DNA of 64,000 bases from Eubacteriales bacterium (GTDB lineage: Bacteria; Bacillota; Clostridia; Lachnospirales; Lachnospiraceae): contig JAUNDV010000005.1 of assembly GCA_030525875.1 (NCBI GenBank), positions 48,469-112,468 on the forward strand, given 5' to 3'. Made by a program: the position numbers and the translations under genes. Shown here piece after piece: positions 10,088-18,981 of this stretch. Below the pieces are notes generated by a model. The model made no database searches. It was given only the letters and a program-made list of their open reading frames with translations, and was not told the origin of the DNA. Each line of letters opens with the position of its first letter. Position 1 is the stretch's first letter.

Positions 10088-10133
10088 CCATGGCACAGCT
10101 TATCGCTACTCCTTTGCGAGTGCTTTGTCATTT
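10088..10133 (+). promoter_or_regulatory. Possible S15 autoregulatory leader before rpsO
   Basis: The 123-nt gap before rpsO contains nested pairing: ATGGCA (10090) with TGTCAT (10126), and inside it TCGC (10103) with GCGA (10116). S15 commonly represses its own translation by binding such a leader. Known for the family; the fold here is by eye and not matched to a published class. Confidence 0.3.
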
Positions 10134-10169
10134 GGTAAGTTTTAGATATTTAATTAGGAGGATTTTGCA

Positions 10170-10436
10170 ATGATCGCAAAGGCTAAAAAGCAGGAAATTA
10201 TGAATACTTACGCTCGTAAGGCTGGTGATACAGGTTCACCTGAGGTTCAGATCGCTATTTTAACAGCAAGAATCAATGAGCTTACAGAGCATCTTAAGGC
10301 AAACCCTAAGGATCACCACTCAAGACGTGGACTTCTTATGATGGTTGGACGTCGTAGAGGACTTCTTGACTACCTTGCTAAGAAGGATCTTGAGGGATAC
10401 AGAGCACTTATTGCTAAGCTTGGAATTCGTAAGTAA
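10170..10436 (+). CDS. rpsO: 30S ribosomal protein S15
   Basis: The 88-residue primary 16S rRNA-binding protein. The signatures [32 protein letters not shown] and LVGRRR-like [12 protein letters not shown] are all present, and the length is exactly that of the family. ATG follows TTAGGAGGATTTTGCA. It is the last gene of the nusA-infB-truB cluster and is followed by a strong terminator. Confidence 0.98.
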   Translation: MIAKAKKQEIMNTYARKAGDTGSPEVQIAILTARINELTEHLKANPKDHHSRRGLLMMVGRRRGLLDYLAKKDLEGYRALIAKLGIRK

Positions 10437-10466
10437 TTCACCTTACTCAAAAAAAGACACAATAAG

Positions 10467-10513
10467 AAAACACCATTTTCATATATACGGGAGATGGTGT
10501 TTTTTATTTTTTT
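10467..10513 (+). terminator. Rho-independent terminator after rpsO
   Basis: Stem AAAACACCAT (10467-10476) pairs with ATGGTGTTTT (10494-10503), with a 17-nt loop, and runs straight into TTTTATTTTTTT. This closes the translation cluster. Confidence 0.9.
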
Positions 10514-10520
10514 ATAACTA

Positions 10521-10548
10521 TTGACATTATAGGGCTAAGGTATATATC
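10521..10548 (+). promoter_or_regulatory. Sigma-A-type promoter for the ACT/PFL pair
   Basis: Consensus -35 TTGACA at 10521-10526, then 16 bp, then TATATC at 10543-10548. It lies just after the rpsO terminator and about 60 bp before the ACT gene. Confidence 0.65.
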
Positions 10549-10606
10549 ATTAAGCTTAATAGTTGGAATATACTGTTAATTAGGAGACAAGGAGATTAAA
10601 TCTATT

Positions 10607-10879
10607 ATGAGCAGAACAATAATTACCGTAGTAGGCAAGGATGCAGTTGGAATAACAGCTAAGGTATGCACTTTTTTAGCTGAATATAACGTAAATATAC
10701 TTGATATTTCACAGACTATAGTTCAGGGATTTTTTAATATGATGATGATAGTAGATACCTCTGGTATGGAGCTGTCTTTTGAAGAATTTTCAGAGAAGCT
10801 TGAGACTTGCGGCGAGGAAATAAACGTAAAGATCAAGTCACAGAGAGAAGACATTTTCACATCAATGCACAGAATATAA
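10607..10879 (+). CDS. ACT domain protein (UPF0237 family)
   Basis: A 90-residue single ACT domain: IITVVGKDAVGITAKVCTFLAEY followed by NVNILDISQTIVQGFFNMMMIVD. ACT domains bind small ligands, usually amino acids, and regulate partners. The gene is 21 bp upstream of a PFL/UPF0210 gene; the two are almost always paired in Firmicutes, which suggests that the ACT protein regulates the larger protein. The actual ligand is unknown. Confidence 0.9.
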   Translation: MSRTIITVVGKDAVGITAKVCTFLAEYNVNILDISQTIVQGFFNMMMIVDTSGMELSFEEFSEKLETCGEEINVKIKSQREDIFTSMHRI

Positions 10880-10900
10880 TCTGTCAGCAAGGAGTACATA

Positions 10901-12265
10901 ATGATAAATATTTACGAAGTAAATGAAACCAATCATATGATCGAAAAGGAGAATCTGGACATAAGAACCATAACCATGGGAATAAGTCTTATAGATTGCA
11001 TAGATTCAGACCTTAACAGATTAAATGACAAGATATATGAGAAGATAGTCAGAAAGGCTGGAAAGCTTGTAGAAACAGGTGAAAAGCTCTCAGAGGAATT
11101 TGGTATTCCTATAGTTAATAAGAGAATATCAGTTACACCTATTTCTATAATAGGAGCAGCTGCATGCAAAACACCATCAGACTTTGTTACTATTGCAAAG
11201 ACTCTCGACAGAGCCTCTAAAGCTGTAGGAGTGAATTTTATCGGTGGCTATTCATCACTCTGCTCTAAGGGAATGATAGAAGCTGACAGAAATATTATGC
11301 TTTCATATCCTGAGGCATTTACATCTACGGATCAGGTATGCGGTTCGGTAAATCTTGGCTCTACAAAAACAGGAATCAATATGGATGCTGTAAAGCTAAT
11401 GGGAGAGGTTATAAGAGATACAGCTCTTGCTACAAAGGAAGGGCAATTCCCTGCCTGTGCAAAAATAGTTGTATTCTGCAACGCACCAGACGATAATCCT
11501 TTCATGGCAGGTGCTTTCCACGGTGTAACCGAAGCAGATGCCGTGATAAATGTAGGAGTTAGTGGTCCAGGAGTAGTAAAGGCAGCACTTGAAGCAGTAA
11601 GAGGAGAAAGCTTTGAGGTTCTTTGTGAAACCATTAAGAAAACGGCTTTCAAGATAACAAGAGTTGGACAGCTTATTGCAGGCGAAGCTGCAAAAAGACT
11701 GGATGTACCATTTGGAATTATAGATCTTTCACTTGCACCTACACCGGCTGTTGGTGATTCTGTAGCAGAAATATTAGAAGAGATAGGACTTGAGAGAACC
11801 GGAGCTCCGGGAACCACAGCTGCACTGGCTCTGCTTAATGATCAGGTAAAGAAGGGAGGAATAATGGCTTCATCATATGTCGGAGGACTCAGTGGAGCAT
11901 TTATTCCTGTAAGTGAAGATCAGGGCATGATAGACGCAGTTGAAGTTGGTTCACTCAATATAGAAAAGCTTGAAGCAATGACCTGTGTATGCTCTGTAGG
12001 ACTTGATATGATAGCAATACCGGGAGATACACCAGCTTCTACAATTTCAGGAATAATTGCAGACGAAGCAGCAATAGGCATGATTAATCAGAAGACTACA
12101 GCAGCAAGACTCATACCTGCAATTGGAAAAACTGTAGGAGATAAGGTAGAATTTGGCGGACTCTTTGGATATGCACCTGTAATGCCTGTAAATACATTCT
12201 CCTGTGAAGCCTTTGTAAACAGAGGAGGACGAATCCCTGCCCCTATCCACAGTTTTAAAAATTAA
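10901..12265 (+). CDS. PFL family protein (UPF0210/DUF711)
   Basis: A 454-residue member of the UPF0210 (DUF711) family, structurally related to glycyl-radical/pyruvate-formate-lyase-like folds but of unproven function. Conserved stretches include [15 protein letters not shown] near the N-terminus, [26 protein letters not shown] and [21 protein letters not shown]. The length is normal. RBS AAGGAG precedes the ATG. Probably one operon with the ACT gene. I can name the family but not the reaction. Confidence 0.9.
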   Translation: MINIYEVNETNHMIEKENLDIRTITMGISLIDCIDSDLNRLNDKIYEKIVRKAGKLVETGEKLSEEFGIPIVNKRISVTPISIIGAAACKTPSDFVTIAKTLDRASKAVGVNFIGGYSSLCSKGMIEADRNIMLSYPEAFTSTDQVCGSVNLGSTKTGINMDAVKLMGEVIRDTALATKEGQFPACAKIVVFCNAPDDNPFMAGAFHGVTEADAVINVGVSGPGVVKAALEAVRGESFEVLCETIKKTAFKITRVGQLIAGEAAKRLDVPFGIIDLSLAPTPAVGDSVAEILEEIGLERTGAPGTTAALALLNDQVKKGGIMASSYVGGLSGAFIPVSEDQGMIDAVEVGSLNIEKLEAMTCVCSVGLDMIAIPGDTPASTISGIIADEAAIGMINQKTTAARLIPAIGKTVGDKVEFGGLFGYAPVMPVNTFSCEAFVNRGGRIPAPIHSFKN

Positions 12266-12310
12266 CAGGTATTAAAAACAAATATTTATAAAATCATACC
12301 TTATTGTTAG

Positions 12311-12634
12311 TTATATTATCCTGATAATTATCATGTATAGGATAGTGGAAATGATGACAGATAATATACTATTTTTGTATTTATGCTGAAGAAGTGCACA
12401 TATTCCGATACATATAAATTCAGGAAGGCCAAAAGGAAAGCTTGAGAAGCTAATATTCCTAAGACAAAATATGACGAGAATAATCATGATAGCTCCCGGA
12501 AGCACCTTCCCAAGATAGGTGACTGTAGACGGGAGCTCTTTATTTCCAAATATTACAAAGGGGAGAGCTCTTATAAGTATGGTTATAATAGAGCAGACGG
12601 CAATAGCTGAAAATGCATATAAAGTATTGGACAT
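12311..12634 (-). CDS. azlD: AzlD-like small membrane subunit of branched-chain amino-acid exporter
   Basis: A 107-residue very hydrophobic protein with about four membrane segments. It contains the AzlD signature IRALPFVIFGNKELPSTVTYLGKVLPGAIM. It works with AzlC as a two-part exporter of branched-chain amino acids (or analogues). It begins 18 bp after the azlC stop on the same strand and is convergent with the PFL gene. Confidence 0.88.
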   Translation of the reverse strand: MSNTLYAFSAIAVCSIITILIRALPFVIFGNKELPSTVTYLGKVLPGAIMIILVIFCLRNISFSSFPFGLPEFICIGICALLQHKYKNSILSVIISTILYMIIIRII

Positions 12635-12652
12635 AATAAATTTCCTCCTTAT

Positions 12653-13378
12653 TTACTGAAAATATTGCTCTGTTCTGCCTTTTAAGATTACCAGTATAAT
12701 AAGGCTTAGGGAAAGAGCAGGAAGAATAAAATTGTCAGGCCCTAATAGGATAAGACATAAAATTCCACATATAAGTCCTGTATACATAGGAATATGAGAT
12801 TTGAATTCCTGCCATTGATTTACTATTATACACACAAAAAGACAGGTTGCTGCAAAGTCTATTCCTTCAAGACTGAAGGGTATTATATTTCCAAAGCCGG
12901 CTCCAAGTACACCGCCAGCAATCCAGCTCAAATGGCAAAGTACGGCAGAATATAGGTCACATTTTACAGGATCCACCTTGTCAGGGTAAGCATTGGAGCA
13001 GAAAACGCAGTATACTTCATCAGGAAATGCAAATATCATATAAGGATATAGGATACCTTGTTTTTTGAATCTCTCGGTAAATCCAATACCATAAAACATG
13101 TATCTGGAATTTATGAGAAAAGAAGATAAGGCCATGATGAGAAGAGGCGTGCCAGCTACTATCATCGGAACCATTGCAATCTGCAAGGATCCTGAATATA
13201 TAAATACGCAGGCAAGAAGAGCATGGATAACAGTATAGTCAGCCTCATACATCATTATTCCAAAGGCAAAGCCTACTACAAGATATGAAATTATAATAGG
13301 AATTACCTGCTTAAATGCATATAAAAATGTTTTCTTGCGACTGTAACAGTCAGTTTTTACAAATGATTCAGACATCAT
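12653..13378 (-). CDS. azlC: AzlC-like permease subunit of branched-chain amino-acid exporter
   Basis: A 241-residue integral membrane protein. Family features: VGFAFGIMMYEADYTVIHALLACVFIYSGSLQ near the N-terminus (split here over several helices), NSRYMFYGIGFTERFK, and an acidic PDEVYCV motif. It is the large partner of AzlD; together they export leucine-type amino acids. RBS GAGGAG precedes the ATG. No Lrp-like regulator gene is adjacent, unlike in Bacillus. Confidence 0.9.
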   Translation of the reverse strand: MMSESFVKTDCYSRKKTFLYAFKQVIPIIISYLVVGFAFGIMMYEADYTVIHALLACVFIYSGSLQIAMVPMIVAGTPLLIMALSSFLINSRYMFYGIGFTERFKKQGILYPYMIFAFPDEVYCVFCSNAYPDKVDPVKCDLYSAVLCHLSWIAGGVLGAGFGNIIPFSLEGIDFAATCLFVCIIVNQWQEFKSHIPMYTGLICGILCLILLGPDNFILPALSLSLIILVILKGRTEQYFQ

Positions 13379-13454
13379 AAGCTCCTCTGGATTTAATTTT
13401 ACATAATGGAGTAATTATATACTTTGTTATTAAATAATTCTATAATATCTGCTA

Positions 13455-13482
13455 TTTACATATGAAAAAAATCTGCTATAAT
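13455..13482 (+). promoter_or_regulatory. Extended -10 promoter for the CofE-like gene
   Basis: TTTACA (13455-13460), 16 bp, then TGC-TATAAT with TATAAT at 13477-13482. The resulting leader of about 115 nt to the ATG at 13604 contains no gene that I can support. Confidence 0.7.
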
Positions 13483-13603
13483 AATATCGGCTTCGGAAAA
13501 GGCAAACTAAGCATTGCATGTCTATTTTTCTTAACTCGCTTGGCGGATCCCAAAGCATTTTCAAAAAGTATACATGTTTTTACACGAAAGAGAGGAAAAC
13601 TAA

Positions 13604-14794
13604 ATGAGAACTGTTGGAACGGTATCAAGAGGTGTCAGATGTCCTGTTGTTAAAGAGGGAGAGGATCTTGTAAAGATTGTAACTAACTCTATTGTTGAGA
13701 TGGGACGAGAGGAAAAGGTTGTTTTCCACGACAAGGATATTGTTGCAGTTACTGAAGCTGTTGTTGCACGTACTCAGGGTAATTATGCAAGTATTGATGA
13801 TATTGCAGAAGACTGCCGTAGAAAATTTGATTGCGATACTATCGCTATAACCTTCCCTATTTTAAGCAGAAACAGAATATCTGTATGTCTTAAGGGAATT
13901 GCACGTGCCTTCAAGAAAGTATTTATTTTAATGAGTTATCCTTCAGATGAAGTAGGAAATCATCTTTTTGATGAGGATCTTCTTGATGAGAAGGGTGTAA
14001 ATCCATATTCAGATGTATTGACAGAGGCAAGATACAGAGAGCTGTTCGGATATACAAAGCATCCATTTACAGGTGTTGATTATGTTACCTTCTATAAGGA
14101 GCTTTTTGAGGCAGAGAACTGTGAAGTGGAATTCATTTTCGCAAATGACTGCAGAGCTGTACTTAAGGAAACAGACAGCGTACTTTGCTGTGATATTCAT
14201 ACAAGAGAGCGTTCAAAGAGAAGACTTCTTGCTGCTGGAGCAAAGAAGGTACTCACCCTTGCTGACATCATGAATGAGTCAGTTAATGGAAGTGGATATA
14301 ATGAGAATTATGGACTTCTTGGATCAAATAAGGCTACTGAAGAAACTGTAAAGCTCTTCCCAAGAAATTGCATGGAGTTTGTTAATAATCTTCAGCAGAG
14401 TCTTAAGGAAGCAACAGGAGTTGAGATGAACTGTCTTGTATATGGAGATGGAGCATTTAAGGATCCTGTTGGAAAAATCTGGGAGCTTGCAGATCCAGTT
14501 GTCAGCCCTGCATATACCAGCAGACTTGAGGGTACACCAAATGAGCTTAAGCTTAAGTACCTTGCTGACAATGATTTTAAGGATCTTCAGGGAGAAGAAC
14601 TTACAGAGGCTATGAAGAAAGCAATTGAAGCTAAGAATGGAAGTCTCAAGGGAAGCATGGCATCACAGGGAACAACACCTAGACGTCTTACAGACCTTAT
14701 AGGATCACTTTGTGACCTTACATCAGGTTCAGGTGATAAGGGAACACCAATTGTATTTATTCAGGGATATTTTGATACATACGCTGAGCAATAA
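13604..14794 (+). CDS. CofE-like coenzyme F420-0:L-glutamate ligase family protein
   Basis: A 396-residue protein of the CofE (F420-0:gamma-glutamyl ligase) fold. Visible features: KDIVAVTEAVVARTQGNYASIDD (the family core), TITFPILSRNRISVCLKGIARA, and ANDCRAVLKETDSVLCCDIHTR. Family members add glutamate to F420-0 in methanogens and actinobacteria. Clostridia of this type are not known to make F420, so the true substrate is probably different. It stands alone, with its own promoter upstream and a terminator downstream. Family assignment is good; function is inference. Confidence 0.75.
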   Translation: MRTVGTVSRGVRCPVVKEGEDLVKIVTNSIVEMGREEKVVFHDKDIVAVTEAVVARTQGNYASIDDIAEDCRRKFDCDTIAITFPILSRNRISVCLKGIARAFKKVFILMSYPSDEVGNHLFDEDLLDEKGVNPYSDVLTEARYRELFGYTKHPFTGVDYVTFYKELFEAENCEVEFIFANDCRAVLKETDSVLCCDIHTRERSKRRLLAAGAKKVLTLADIMNESVNGSGYNENYGLLGSNKATEETVKLFPRNCMEFVNNLQQSLKEATGVEMNCLVYGDGAFKDPVGKIWELADPVVSPAYTSRLEGTPNELKLKYLADNDFKDLQGEELTEAMKKAIEAKNGSLKGSMASQGTTPRRLTDLIGSLCDLTSGSGDKGTPIVFIQGYFDTYAEQ

Positions 14795-14866
14795 TTGCAG
14801 AAGTGTTGTTCTAGTGGAATAGATATAATAAAAAAGGTTAAAAATTAATAAGATAATATTGAGTTG

Positions 14867-14917
14867 ATACCCTTGTACAGGATAGTAAAAGATAAGATCC
14901 TGTATGAGGGTGTTTTT
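14867..14917 (+). terminator. Terminator after the CofE-like gene
   Basis: A long interrupted stem: ATACCCT and TACAGGAT on the left (from 14867) pair with ATCCTGTA and AGGGTGT on the right, followed by TTTTT at 14912-14917. Confidence 0.85.
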
Positions 14918-15030
14918 AAGTTATTTGATTGTATTATAGGATTATTTACAGCGTAGATAATGGGATTGTAACTATTTATGTTGTGAATATTGGAAAAACT
15001 GGAGAAATTTATAATAGATATAAAACAACG

Positions 15031-15060
15031 AAAAAAGTCGGAAAATATCCGACTTTTAAA
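15031..15060 (-). terminator. Terminator of tRNA-Glu on the minus strand
   Basis: The inverted repeat AAAAGTCGG (15033-15041) / CCGACTTTT (15049-15057) ends, read on the minus strand, in a run of T. It lies just three bases past the tRNA 3' end. Confidence 0.8.
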
Positions 15061-15062
15061 GA

Positions 15063-15134
15063 TGACCTTGCCGGGAATCGAACCCGGGCCTTCGCCGTGA
15101 GAGGGCGACGTCTTAGCCGCTTGACTACAAGGCC
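15063..15134 (-). tRNA. tRNA-Glu (anticodon CTC)
   Basis: A 72-nt cloverleaf on the minus strand. The acceptor stem GGCCTTG pairs with CAAGGTC, followed by discriminator A. The anticodon stem TCGCC/GGCGA encloses the loop CTCTCAC, giving anticodon CTC, which reads GAG. The T arm has GGTTCGATTCC-type sequence. The CCA end is not encoded and must be added. It has its own promoter and terminator and no tRNA neighbours. Confidence 0.95.
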
Positions 15135-15166
15135 TTAATTTGTTGTTCGCTGTAAGCGACTTGTTT

Positions 15167-15195
15167 ATATTAACAGATGTTTAATATAAAGTCAA
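15167..15195 (-). promoter_or_regulatory. Promoter of tRNA-Glu
   Basis: On the minus strand TTGACT (15195-15190), 17 bp, then TAATAT (15172-15167), ending 33 bp before the tRNA 5' end. Spacing and sequence are close to ideal. Confidence 0.8.
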
Positions 15196-15378
15196 GGATA
15201 AAAATGAAAAAAATGCTATTTCAATTCATTTTTATCATTTTACAAATTTTATTATAAATCTATATAAAATTAAATTTATCCAGCACTAACCTTAAATCTA
15301 CAAATATGGTAATATAAAGTAAGTATGTTTTACACATACTAGGATAGATTAAATCAATTATAAAGGCAGGAAAAATAA

Positions 15379-16935
15379 ATGGAAAAATTATATGCAGATA
15401 AATTACAATTTGTACTTAAGGAGCTGGACAGGGCAGAGGATTTTTCACAGATGTCACATATTTTGAATTTTGATATGGAAACTATCGCACCAGAGAAAGG
15501 GATGGAGAAGCAGTCCGAGCTTGTAGCCTTCCTTAATAATGAGGAATTTCGTATTAGAAATTCAGAAGAATTTATATCAGCAGCAGAATATTTATATAAC
15601 AATATAAACGAGCTTACTATAAAAGATGCTGATACAGTAGATATTTTGGAAAAAACTTATGACAGAGAGCTTCTTATAGAAATGATAAAAGTTTTACACA
15701 GACATTATCTCAAAGATAAGAATATTTCACCTAAGATGAATCATGAAATGTCACTGGCTTTTAATAAAGCTTATTTAGACTGGCTTAAGGCAAAGCAAAA
15801 TGCAGATTATTCTCTTTTTGCACCACAGCTGGAGATTATAAGCAAAATGCAAAATGAGGCCATAATGCTTAGAGAGGACAGGTATAGCAATCTCTATGAC
15901 AATTATCTTTCAGATTATGATAGAGGGATGCTTCAGGAGGATATAGATAAGGCATTTGAGTCATGCAAAAACAGACTTTTACCTCTTCTTAACAGAATCA
16001 AGGAATCCAAAAAGAAAATAAGAACAGATTTTATGTTTAGAGAGGTCAGTGATGATGCCCAGATGAAAATGGCAAAATATCTGCTTAATGTGCTTGGATT
16101 TGATTTTGAAAGAGGAACTATTGCAACAACAGAACATCCATTTTCAGATACTATGGGAAGAGATGATGTAAGAGTTACTACTCATTTTTATAAAAATAAT
16201 TTTGCATCCAGCATTTACTCAGTAATACATGAGTGTGGACATGCTTTATTTGACCAGCTTCAACCGGAATCTAATTTTGATCATCACATATATACTGAAA
16301 AAACCATGGGTATGCATGAGTCTGTTTCGAGATTTTATGAAAATCGTATAGGAAGATCAAGGGAATTTATCCATTTGATATATCCTGAGGCAAAGAAAAT
16401 ATTTTCAGATATACTTAATGACGTGACAGAGGAAGAGCTTTATGAGGCTGTAAATGTTGTCGAGCCATCACTTATAAGAATAGAGGCAGATGAATTTACT
16501 TATACTTTCCATATCATTATAAGATACGAGATTGAAAAGCTTATAGTAAATGGGAAAATAGATATAAATGAATATCCATCTGTATGGAACCGTATGTATA
16601 AGGAGTTACTAGGAATAGAGCCTCAAAATGATGCTGAGGGTATACTTCAGGATGTCCATTGGACAAGTGGTTTTGGATATTTTCCATCATATGCACTTGG
16701 AAATATGTACAATTCAATGTATTACAAAACTATGAATCAGGACTTACCAGTTTCTGAGGCGGTTTTGAATGGAGACTTCAAAACTATAAACAATTGGATG
16801 AGAGAACATGTTTTTGCAAAAGCAGACAGACTTTCATCTAAAGAGTGGATAAAAGATATAACAGGAAGAGAGTTTACAGCGGAAGATTTCCTTGATTATC
16901 TTGAGGAAAAATATTCAAAGCTTTATGAAATTTAA
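15379..16935 (+). CDS. M32 family metallocarboxypeptidase (carboxypeptidase Taq type)
   Basis: Cytosolic zinc exopeptidase that trims C-terminal residues from peptides. The zinc motif HECGH is at residues 284-288, followed by ALFDQ. The downstream HESVSRFYEN (H313, E314) supplies the third ligand in M32 style, which distinguishes it from M3 oligoendopeptidases. DDVRVTTHFYKNNF just upstream and EADEFTYTFHIIIRYEIEK are also M32 features. The 518-residue length is typical. No signal peptide. Its stop is two bases before the next gene's ATG, so the nucleotidase is probably co-transcribed. Confidence 0.93.
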   Translation: MEKLYADKLQFVLKELDRAEDFSQMSHILNFDMETIAPEKGMEKQSELVAFLNNEEFRIRNSEEFISAAEYLYNNINELTIKDADTVDILEKTYDRELLIEMIKVLHRHYLKDKNISPKMNHEMSLAFNKAYLDWLKAKQNADYSLFAPQLEIISKMQNEAIMLREDRYSNLYDNYLSDYDRGMLQEDIDKAFESCKNRLLPLLNRIKESKKKIRTDFMFREVSDDAQMKMAKYLLNVLGFDFERGTIATTEHPFSDTMGRDDVRVTTHFYKNNFASSIYSVIHECGHALFDQLQPESNFDHHIYTEKTMGMHESVSRFYENRIGRSREFIHLIYPEAKKIFSDILNDVTEEELYEAVNVVEPSLIRIEADEFTYTFHIIIRYEIEKLIVNGKIDINEYPSVWNRMYKELLGIEPQNDAEGILQDVHWTSGFGYFPSYALGNMYNSMYYKTMNQDLPVSEAVLNGDFKTINNWMREHVFAKADRLSSKEWIKDITGREFTAEDFLDYLEEKYSKLYEI

Positions 16936-16937
16936 TT

Positions 16938-18899
16938 ATGAAAAATATGAAAAAGATGTTTAATTTGATAGTCTTGCTTCTTACATCTATATTTTTCCTT
17001 TTTGTAATAACAGCATTTGGGGAAAATATAACCGATGAAGAAAAAGCTAAAAAAGCGCAAATACTATTTACACATGATATGCATTCACATCTTGATCCGT
17101 ATAAGGTTAAGGATGACGATAGTGTGTCAACTGTTGGAGGACTGGCAAGACTTAAGACCTTGGCAGACGAAAAAAGAAAAGCACATGATGCAACATTTTT
17201 AGTGGATGGCGGAGACTTCTCAATGGGAACTTTGTATCAGACTATTTATGAAACAGAGGCAGCAGAGCTTATTGCTATGGGTCTTTGCGCTTATGATGCA
17301 ACAACCTTTGGAAATCATGAATTTGATTATAGAAGCCAAGGCATTGCCAATATGCTTAATGCCGCCATTTTAAATTCTGAAAGGCTTGGAATAAAGCTTC
17401 CAGAAATAGTTAGCTGTAATATTGACTGGAATAAAAATGTAGCTTCCGACAATATGCTTGTGAAAAATGCAATGGAAGATTATGGATGCAAGCCATATAT
17501 TATTGTTGAAAGAGGCGGTGTACGTGCAGGAATATTTGGCGTTCTGGGAAGAGATGCCGAGGCCTGTGCTCCTGAAAGTGGCATACATTTTGAGGACATT
17601 GTGGAAAGCTCAAGAAAAACGGTCGAGGCGCTTAAAAAGGAAGGGGCAGAGCTTATTATCTGCCTGTCACACAGTGGAACCTTTGAGGATAAGGATAAAT
17701 CTGAAGATGAAATACTTGCAAAAGAGGTTCCGGATATAGACGTAATTATAAGCGGCCATACTCATACAAAGCTGGATGAGCCAATATATCATGGGGAGAC
17801 TTGCATTGTTTCTGCTGGTTCATATGGCGAAAATCTGGGAGAGATATTACTTAGTAAAAAGGAAAATGGAAGATGGCAGGTTGAAAGCTATAAGCTTAAC
17901 CGCTTAGATGAAAGCATTTCTGAAGATGAAGAGATAGCTGGTTTACTGGATGAGTATAAGGAAAAAATCAATGAGTTTTACTTAAGTGATTTTGGATATA
18001 CCTTTGATCAGGTAATTGCTCACAATGACATTGCGTTTACCCAGATGGATGAGTTCGCTGAAGAGCATGAAGATGATGCACTTGGAAATCTTATTGCAGA
18101 TTCATATGTTTATGCTGTTATGGAGGCTGAGGGTGATGACTACGAAAAGGTATATGTAACAGTTTCACCATCGGGAACGATAAGAGATACAATTCAAAAA
18201 GGTGATGTAACGGTTTCGGATGTATTTAATGTCAGTTCACTAGGTATAGGGCCTGACCGCATACCTGGATATCCGCTGGTCAGTGTTTATCTGACAGGAA
18301 GAGAGTTAAAGACGGCAGCAGAGATAGATGTATCAATTTCCCCTATCATGACAACGGCACAGCTTTATCCGAGTGGATTAAAATGGATTTACAATCCACA
18401 TAGAATGTTCCTTAATAAAGTAACTGATGTTGAGCTTGTCACAAATGTTCCTCATTCAGAAAATCCAGAAATCGAAGAAATAGAGGATGATAAACTTTAC
18501 AGAGTTGTAGCCGGACTTTATTCAGCTCAGATGCTTGGTGCGGTAGAGGACAGCTCAATGGGATTACTTAGTATTGTGCCAAAGGATAAAGAGGGAAATC
18601 CTATAGAGGATTTTGAAAAGCATATAGTTCGAGATGCTAATGGCAAAGAGGTAAAGGAGTGGTATGCTTTAGCTTCATATCTGGATTCTTTCTCTGAAAA
18701 TGCTGAAGGTGTTTCAGAAGTACCTGAATTTTATCAGCATGAGGATGAAAGAAAACTAAAAATTGACAGCCGGAATATATTGGAAATAATTAAAAAACCT
18801 AATAAATTTGCATGGATGTTTTATGGCATAATTACTGTTATTATAGGTTTTATAGGCGGAGCTGTGGCATTTTTTATAAAAAAGAGGAAAAAGAGATAA
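16938..18899 (+). CDS. Membrane-anchored 5'-nucleotidase / 2',3'-cyclic phosphodiesterase family protein
   Basis: A UshA/YfkN-type metallophosphoesterase facing outside the cell. The N-terminus (residues about 5-28) is a signal peptide. The metal motifs are THDMHSH (about 45; the family usually has HDLHSH), DGGDFSMGT (about 88), FGNHEFDY (about 124) and SGHTHTK (about 272). The C-terminal nucleotidase domain follows (about 340-600, with VSPSGTIRDTIQKGDVT). A membrane helix at about 627-648 and a KKRKKR tail anchor it to the membrane. It probably releases nucleosides and phosphate from external nucleotides. It sits directly before the pyrimidine operon but has a separate transcription start in between. 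Confidence 0.9.
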   Translation: MKNMKKMFNLIVLLLTSIFFLFVITAFGENITDEEKAKKAQILFTHDMHSHLDPYKVKDDDSVSTVGGLARLKTLADEKRKAHDATFLVDGGDFSMGTLYQTIYETEAAELIAMGLCAYDATTFGNHEFDYRSQGIANMLNAAILNSERLGIKLPEIVSCNIDWNKNVASDNMLVKNAMEDYGCKPYIIVERGGVRAGIFGVLGRDAEACAPESGIHFEDIVESSRKTVEALKKEGAELIICLSHSGTFEDKDKSEDEILAKEVPDIDVIISGHTHTKLDEPIYHGETCIVSAGSYGENLGEILLSKKENGRWQVESYKLNRLDESISEDEEIAGLLDEYKEKINEFYLSDFGYTFDQVIAHNDIAFTQMDEFAEEHEDDALGNLIADSYVYAVMEAEGDDYEKVYVTVSPSGTIRDTIQKGDVTVSDVFNVSSLGIGPDRIPGYPLVSVYLTGRELKTAAEIDVSISPIMTTAQLYPSGLKWIYNPHRMFLNKVTDVELVTNVPHSENPEIEEIEDDKLYRVVAGLYSAQMLGAVEDSSMGLLSIVPKDKEGNPIEDFEKHIVRDANGKEVKEWYALASYLDSFSENAEGVSEVPEFYQHEDERKLKIDSRNILEIIKKPNKFAWMFYGIITVIIGFIGGAVAFFIKKRKKR

Positions 18900-18904
18900 A
18901 GCAC

Positions 18905-18933
18905 TTTACAATTAATATCTTCTATGCTAGAAT
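18905..18933 (+). promoter_or_regulatory. Promoter of the pyrCEBI operon
   Basis: TTTACA (18905-18910), 17 bp, then TAGAAT (18928-18933) preceded by TGC (extended -10). The predicted start is near 18940, which leaves a leader of about 40 nt. No PyrR-binding loop or attenuator fits in this leader. Confidence 0.75.
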
Positions 18934-18981
18934 GCTTTAGGCTCAAAATTAAGACAAAGCAAAATTCAGAAAGGAGATGTC

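Noticed and set aside
13462-13653. A 63-codon plus-strand frame before the CofE-like gene
   Set aside because: It starts inside the predicted promoter (its early codons cover the TATAAT), has no ribosome site and overlaps the true start of the next gene.
14929-15138. A 69-codon plus-strand frame
   Set aside because: It runs through the tRNA-Glu terminator and the tRNA itself in antisense, and lacks a ribosome site.
15379-16935. M3 oligoendopeptidase F
   Set aside because: HEXXH is followed by HESVSRF about 25 residues later and the flanking motifs fit carboxypeptidase Taq (M32).
18934-18981. PyrR-type attenuator in the pyr leader
   Set aside because: The leader is only about 40 nt, too short for an anti-terminator/terminator pair; the hairpin of interest is inside pyrC instead.
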